In this document: positions 6,308-6,893 of the stretch, in pieces
Numbering within the stretch: position 1 is the first letter of the stretch
Layout of the letters: every line of letters begins with the position of its first letter
Origin: an uncultured Hyphomicrobiales bacterium
Lineage (GTDB): Bacteria > Pseudomonadota > Alphaproteobacteria > Rhizobiales > Beijerinckiaceae
Length of the DNA: 6,893 nt
Direction of reading: 5' to 3'
NCBI GenBank assembly: GCA_903932565.1
Contig: CAIZGQ010000239.1
Span: forward strand, 1-6,893
Made by a program: the position numbers and the translations under genes
The notes under the pieces: generated by a model
What the model was told of the DNA's origin: nothing
Databases searched by the model: none
What the model saw: only the letters and a program-made list of their open reading frames with translations

Positions 6308-6408
6308 GATCTATCCTTCCTTTTTCGAACAAGGTTCCATGCCAAGGGCATGGTATCTCTGATTGCCTGATCTGGCGTTTTCTTAATCGCCTAAGATAGA
6401 GTGCCTCA
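6308..6408. other. 101-base gap between ModA-like gene and hydrolase gene
   Basis: The gap contains the hydrolase ribosome site (AAGGAAGGATAGATC before the ATG at 6307) and one compact hairpin. No convincing promoter was found. The spacing allows either co-transcription or an independent start. Confidence 0.6.
6337..6353. repeat. 7-bp hairpin between ModA-like gene and hydrolase gene
   Basis: CCATGCC (6337-6343) and GGCATGG (6347-6353) are perfect inverted copies around AAG. On the minus strand no T-run follows (AACCTTG), so it is unlikely to be an intrinsic terminator of the upstream gene. It could be an operator or a processing or stability stem in a shared transcript. Confidence 0.45.
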
Positions 6409-6893
6409 TCAGCGAATTTCAAAGCCATTGGCCTTGAGCGTATCGCTGACAGCCGGGCTCAGGAAGGCCTTCATGAGGTCTTTGACCTCAGAGGCGTGAG
6501 CTGACCGCACGGCCGGCGCAGCCACGTAAGAGGTCGAAAAAGCGAGGCTCCCGGGAAGCGCGCCAACGATATCGATCCCCTTGACGGGGACAGCTTCGCT
6601 GATCTGGCCCGCAGCAAGCGTAACCTCGCCACGCGCCAGGGCCTCCATCGCCGTCGTCCCATCGGAATAAAGTTTCTGGTTCGCTTTGGTGTCTTCAAAC
6701 AAATTTTGGTGCTTCAACATAGCGGAAAAATAAACGCCAGTGGTGGCACCAGAGGCCGGGTCGGCATAGCCAAGAGATCCTGCAGACCGCAGCGCCGTGA
6801 CAGTGGCTTCTGCTGTGGAGAGGTCAGGTTTCGGCGTACCTGCTTTCACAGCAAGGCCAAGGCTGACTTTGCCGACGAGCTGCTGCTCTTCCA
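6409..6893 (-). CDS. ModA-like extracellular solute-binding protein (5' part outside window)
   Basis: The frame is open from the window edge to the TGA at 6411-6409, giving about 160 C-terminal residues. The GTG at 6849 is internal and is not the start, because the frame continues upstream with EEQQLVGKVSLGLAVKAGTPKPDLST. That stretch, then SLGYADPASGATTGVYFS, ARGEVTLAAGQISEAVPVKGIDIVGALP and the closing KAFLSPAVSDTLKANGFEIR, follow the molybdate-binding-protein-like family (ModA/SBP_bac_11, type II periplasmic fold). Many members in rhizobia are stand-alone proteins without molybdate evidence, so the ligand is not assigned. The signal peptide and lobe 1 would lie upstream. No permease or ATPase for it is seen in the window; the next gene is the exported hydrolase, which may hint at a shared periplasmic role. 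Confidence 0.82.
   Translation of the reverse strand, partial: EEQQLVGKVSLGLAVKAGTPKPDLSTAEATVTALRSAGSLGYADPASGATTGVYFSAMLKHQNLFEDTKANQKLYSDGTTAMEALARGEVTLAAGQISEAVPVKGIDIVGALPGSLAFSTSYVAAPAVRSAHASEVKDLMKAFLSPAVSDTLKANGFEIR

Noticed and set aside
6409..6849. ModA-like gene starting at the GTG at 6849
   Set aside because: The frame continues upstream to the window edge with family-like sequence, so this GTG is an internal valine codon.

Overview
The window reads like the chromosome of a GC-rich alphaproteobacterium, most likely of the Bradyrhizobium/Rhodopseudomonas group. That placement is an inference from protein style, codon use and the presence of a complete amino-acid-type ABC uptake cluster. 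No taxonomic marker gene is present. Every supported gene lies on the minus strand, so the biological order runs from high to low coordinates.

The left two thirds (1-4498) is one compact branched-chain-amino-acid-type (HAAT/Liv) ABC importer operon. In transcription order it encodes a periplasmic substrate-binding protein (3278-4486), permeases LivH (2385-3251) and LivM (1453-2388), and ATPases LivG (699-1460) and LivF (1-715, last few codons beyond the window). A 26-base gap separates the binding protein from livH. The next three junctions overlap by 4, 8 and 17 bases, which suggests translational coupling. The binding protein captures solute in the periplasm, LivH/LivM form the channel, and LivG/LivF power it. 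The solute cannot be named from sequence. Both ATPases depart from the textbook DEP Walker B context, and LivG has a degenerate signature motif.

The middle (about 4499-5335, 840 bases) has no gene I can support. Its left part should hold the liv operon promoter; there is a weak sigma-54-like match just upstream of the binding-protein gene. Its right part (5073-5324) carries a run of inverted repeats. The last is a good intrinsic terminator oriented to the plus strand, although no plus-strand gene precedes it. A plus-strand structured RNA is a possible explanation, and this is the most interesting unexplained feature here.

The right third holds an exported metallo-beta-lactamase-fold hydrolase of the methyl-parathion-hydrolase/OPHC2-like group (5336-6307). 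Upstream of it is the C-terminal part of a ModA-like extracellular solute-binding protein (6409-6893, running off the window). They are 101 bases apart with a 7-bp hairpin between them and could be co-transcribed. I see no mobile element, tRNA, rRNA or CRISPR array.
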